Source: Parafenestella ontariensis (taxonomy: Eukaryota; Ascomycota; Dothideomycetes; Pleosporales; Cucurbitariaceae). From it: 64,000 nucleotides of DNA. Within the stretch, counting starts at the first letter, position 1. Every line of letters begins with the position of its first letter. The position numbers and the translations under genes were made by a program. Shown here piece by piece: positions 61,617 through 64,000 of this stretch. A model generated the notes under the pieces. The model saw only the letters and a program-made list of their open reading frames with translations. It had not been told where the DNA came from and did no database searches. Location of the stretch: NCBI GenBank assembly GCA_021596325.1, contig JAKGDA010000031.1, forward strand, positions 191,264-255,263, given 5' to 3'.

Positions 61617-63560
61617 ATGGCATACTCTTACGAACCAGTTACTCTTGACCCGCTAGAGTTGCGACTTGTAACAGTCGACCCTGTGATTGAGGGTGAACAC
61701 CAGGTCTCCATCAGCCTTAGGCATGTGTCACTGTCAGCAAACCCCAGATACTACGCTCTTTCGTACACATGGGGTCGGCCAACGTTCGATTTTCCAGGAC
61801 TATTCCCGGTTGAGTGGGACGATGAGTCCGCAACGGTGACAATACTTGTAAATGGCAAGGAGTTCCCGATCCGTAGAAATCTACACAGTGCTCTCTACAC
61901 CTTCCGTCAAAACTGGAAACCCGATACACTCTGGTGGATCGATGCCATCTGCATCAACCAGCAGAACATTCACGAGCGAAATCTGTTAGTCCAGCGCATG
62001 ACAGAAATATACGCCAAAAGCCAGGGCAGCGTCATCTGGCTTGGTTTACCCGACGGGACAACACATTCTGCTTTCTTGAAAATAGCAGAAACAACCGAGT
62101 CGCTAGAATCCAGGAGTGAGGCGCTGAGACAGCTGCATATCACCCAAGACGCATCTGAGCAGTACCGAGAAATCATCGAAAAAGAATTCACGGGTGACGC
62201 CTGGCAATGGTTCTGGAATGCCCTAAAATACGTTTTCAGGCGGTCGTGGTGGGAAAGAGCGTGGGTACTGCAGGAAGTATGCGTCGCACCTGGTGCAGTG
62301 CTTGTGTGCGGAGACTGTGTTATGCCTTGGACCAAAGTGATGGAGATGCGCTTTGCTATTGTCCAGCATTGTGTGTCAACCCAGAGCATCGAAGTAGCCG
62401 AGAAAGAGACAATTCAAGAGACAGTGTTGGAGCTCCTTACCGCTACTGAGCCCGCCTCGAGTATGGAGAAGTGCATCCAGCGATACTACAAGAAAAGATC
62501 AGCAGGCCAGCATCCAAGCTTGTTATGGAACCTTGTTCAACTTCGACGCACGTTATCGAAAGACCCACGAGACAAGGTCTATGCTGCTTTCGGCATATCG
62601 GATCCTGAGGAGGTGATAGATGTTGACTATTCTCTTCCCGTCCGCGATGTGTATGCTGCAGTTGCGCGGCGCTGTATCCGTGTACTTGATGGCCTCCAAA
62701 TTCTCGCTTACTGTAAATTTCCGCCTTTGGTAGACGGCTTGCCTTCTTGGGTACCGGATTGGTCTGATCGCTCAGCCATCCATCGCATCGCTTTCCACAA
62801 TAAGGGCGATGGCTATGTCACAGAACTTACGCAGAGATTCTACGCTGCAGCCGGATCATCTACATTAAATGTTCAATTTCAAGACGAAGGCCTGGCACTT
62901 ATGGTCAAGGGATTTTCAATTGGTCAAGTCGGATTTACGTCATCCGAGGCGGTAGAACAGAAATCCCACCCGGATGGTGACGACCAACGTCCTCAAGGGA
63001 GCAAGACTACCTTCAACGACGTTGTTCATAGTTATGGATGGCTGAGGGAGTGGTTTGAGTCGCGGGAATCTCTCACCGGTTCTGATTTTGCACTTATTCA
63101 CTGTCGAGACCCCAATGGGCAAGACGAAGACAGCATTAACCAGATCTTTGATGAAGCGGCGTACCGCCCGACGAATGAGCCGTTGAAAGAAGCTTACTTG
63201 CGAACGCTAAGCTGCGACGCTGTATATCTTGAAGACGACAAACGCCACGTCCGCATCAGTCAATTTGCCAATGATGACTTGAACACAGTCATTTCCAAGT
63301 TGTGGTCTCTCCCAAATGTCCTTGTAGAAAAGCTCGGAGGGCGTGCTCTAGGCGTCTCAGAACATGGCCTTCTAGCGTTGATTCCTACCGAAACAAATAT
63401 AGGGGACCATATATGTTTTGTGGAAGGTAGTGAGCTTCCCTTCATCCTTCGTCCAACGGTTGGTGGTTGCTATTTGATTGGGGAATGCTATGTGCATGGG
63501 TTGATGGATGGAGAAATCTGGAATGGTTGCGAGGAACGCTCGGTGTTCAAGATAATTTAA
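61617..63560 (+). CDS. Heterokaryon incompatibility (HET) domain protein
   Basis: A single exon of 647 residues. The HET blocks are complete: YYALSYTWGRPT, IRRNLHSALYTFR, LWWIDAICINQQNIHERN, LLVQRMTEIYAKSQGSVIWLG, and further down RRSWWERAWVLQEVCV. LWNLVQLRRTLSKDPRDKVYAAFG, the usual second conserved stretch, follows. The C-terminus has the frequently associated tail: a hydrophobic strand, F(I/V)LRP, GG, then GECYVHGLMDGEIW. Role: probable allorecognition and programmed-cell-death signalling, by family. It is convergent with another HET gene, 158 bp away, whose tail is homologous. Confidence 0.92.
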   Translation: MAYSYEPVTLDPLELRLVTVDPVIEGEHQVSISLRHVSLSANPRYYALSYTWGRPTFDFPGLFPVEWDDESATVTILVNGKEFPIRRNLHSALYTFRQNWKPDTLWWIDAICINQQNIHERNLLVQRMTEIYAKSQGSVIWLGLPDGTTHSAFLKIAETTESLESRSEALRQLHITQDASEQYREIIEKEFTGDAWQWFWNALKYVFRRSWWERAWVLQEVCVAPGAVLVCGDCVMPWTKVMEMRFAIVQHCVSTQSIEVAEKETIQETVLELLTATEPASSMEKCIQRYYKKRSAGQHPSLLWNLVQLRRTLSKDPRDKVYAAFGISDPEEVIDVDYSLPVRDVYAAVARRCIRVLDGLQILAYCKFPPLVDGLPSWVPDWSDRSAIHRIAFHNKGDGYVTELTQRFYAAAGSSTLNVQFQDEGLALMVKGFSIGQVGFTSSEAVEQKSHPDGDDQRPQGSKTTFNDVVHSYGWLREWFESRESLTGSDFALIHCRDPNGQDEDSINQIFDEAAYRPTNEPLKEAYLRTLSCDAVYLEDDKRHVRISQFANDDLNTVISKLWSLPNVLVEKLGGRALGVSEHGLLALIPTETNIGDHICFVEGSELPFILRPTVGGCYLIGECYVHGLMDGEIWNGCEERSVFKII

Positions 63561-63718
63561 ACAGGTTTGGGTCAAGATTCTGCTATTCTTCTGTGCTATC
63601 TTACAATTCTAGAGTTACAAAAGGTTCCTCTCTATTCCGACTCCTGCAGTTAGGTTCTATTTAACAAGTGTGCTGCGAAACCTAGCTTTGCGCAAACATC
63701 ACCCGCAAGCACTTCCGC

Positions 63719-64000
63719 TTAAACTAGCGCAAAGACATTAGCATTATGCTCATCAAGGTCTGCCATCTCTCCATACATTACCCCACCGTAATAACACTGT
63801 CCAATAAAACTAAATTTCCCATCCGGTCTCGGTCTAAGAACAAACGGCACCCTCGCACCATGCAGTATCGCGATCTTATCCCCCTTATCAATATGATCCA
63901 AAGCCATAGCGAACCTGCCATTCTCGCAATACACGACTCTCCTGTAGTACTGGATCCTGCTGAGCTCATGTAGCGTTCGTAACGTCGCACCATGCGGCAG
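63719..64000 (-). CDS. C-terminal end of a second HET-type gene (5' part outside window)
   Basis: The frame is open from the window edge to the stop at 63719-63721, giving 93 residues. The text KIAILHGARVPFVLRPRPDG, FIGQCYYGGVMYGEM is the HET C-terminal tail. It aligns with GDHICFVEGSELPFILRPTV, LIGECYVHGLMDGEIW of the neighbouring HET protein. The HET domain itself lies beyond the window. Confidence 0.75.
   Translation of the reverse strand: MPHGATLRTLHELSRIQYYRRVVYCENGRFAMALDHIDKGDKIAILHGARVPFVLRPRPDGKFSFIGQCYYGGVMYGEMADLDEHNANVFALV

Overview
The window is nuclear DNA of a filamentous ascomycete. The evidence is short GT-AG introns (about 44-150 nt) with CTAAC-like branch sites, fungus-only families (HET, DUF3433, a MARVEL protein, an AA11 polysaccharide monooxygenase, a CE5 esterase) and single-copy fungal housekeeping genes. 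A dothideomycete, perhaps a member of Pleosporales, is likely, but that is inference. Exons below were joined by hand from splice signals, reading phase and family conservation. Apart from the stretches flagged as empty or low-confidence, I found no rRNA, tRNA, CRISPR array or intact transposon.

Layout. 1-6.3 kb holds the end of an unknown gene, an FAD amine/amino-acid oxidase, a divergent pair of small paralogous genes (3048-3841), a secreted CE5 acetylxylan esterase and a very small secreted protein. 6.6-16.5 kb is accessory in character: a HET-domain gene, a seven-exon P450, two arrays of 14-nt repeats and a large DUF3433 membrane protein. An AT-rich, RIP-like block then abuts a broken XPA-like gene (16.7-17.7 kb). 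18-35 kb is mostly housekeeping: zeta-type GST, a conserved coiled-coil protein, a 2H phosphoesterase, the Ypd1 phosphotransfer protein, mitochondrial aspartate aminotransferase (with a 3-nt exon) divergent from the mitochondrial GTPase Gep3, a GT34 mannosyltransferase, phosphomannose isomerase and an F-box-like protein.

35-40 kb is again accessory: a 93-bp tandem duplication, an orphan acidic protein and a decayed CYP52-type P450. 40.8-48 kb carries a lysine 2,3-aminomutase-like radical SAM enzyme, GET complex subunit Get2, mitoribosomal protein mL61 (with an 18-nt exon) and a thioredoxin-like ER protein. 49-57.3 kb has an RS/proline-rich protein with a WH2 motif, a giant secreted AA11 monooxygenase with a disordered tail of about 1,380 residues carrying Kex2-type sites, and Pga2. 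58-64 kb has CENP-S/MHF1, a MARVEL protein and two convergent HET genes, the second cut by the window edge.

The genes do not form one pathway. The most unusual objects are the AA11 protein with its repeat-rich, dibasic-punctuated tail, the 3-nt exon in the aminotransferase, the divergent small-protein paralogs, the fungal aminomutase, the WH2/RS protein and the multiply broken P450.
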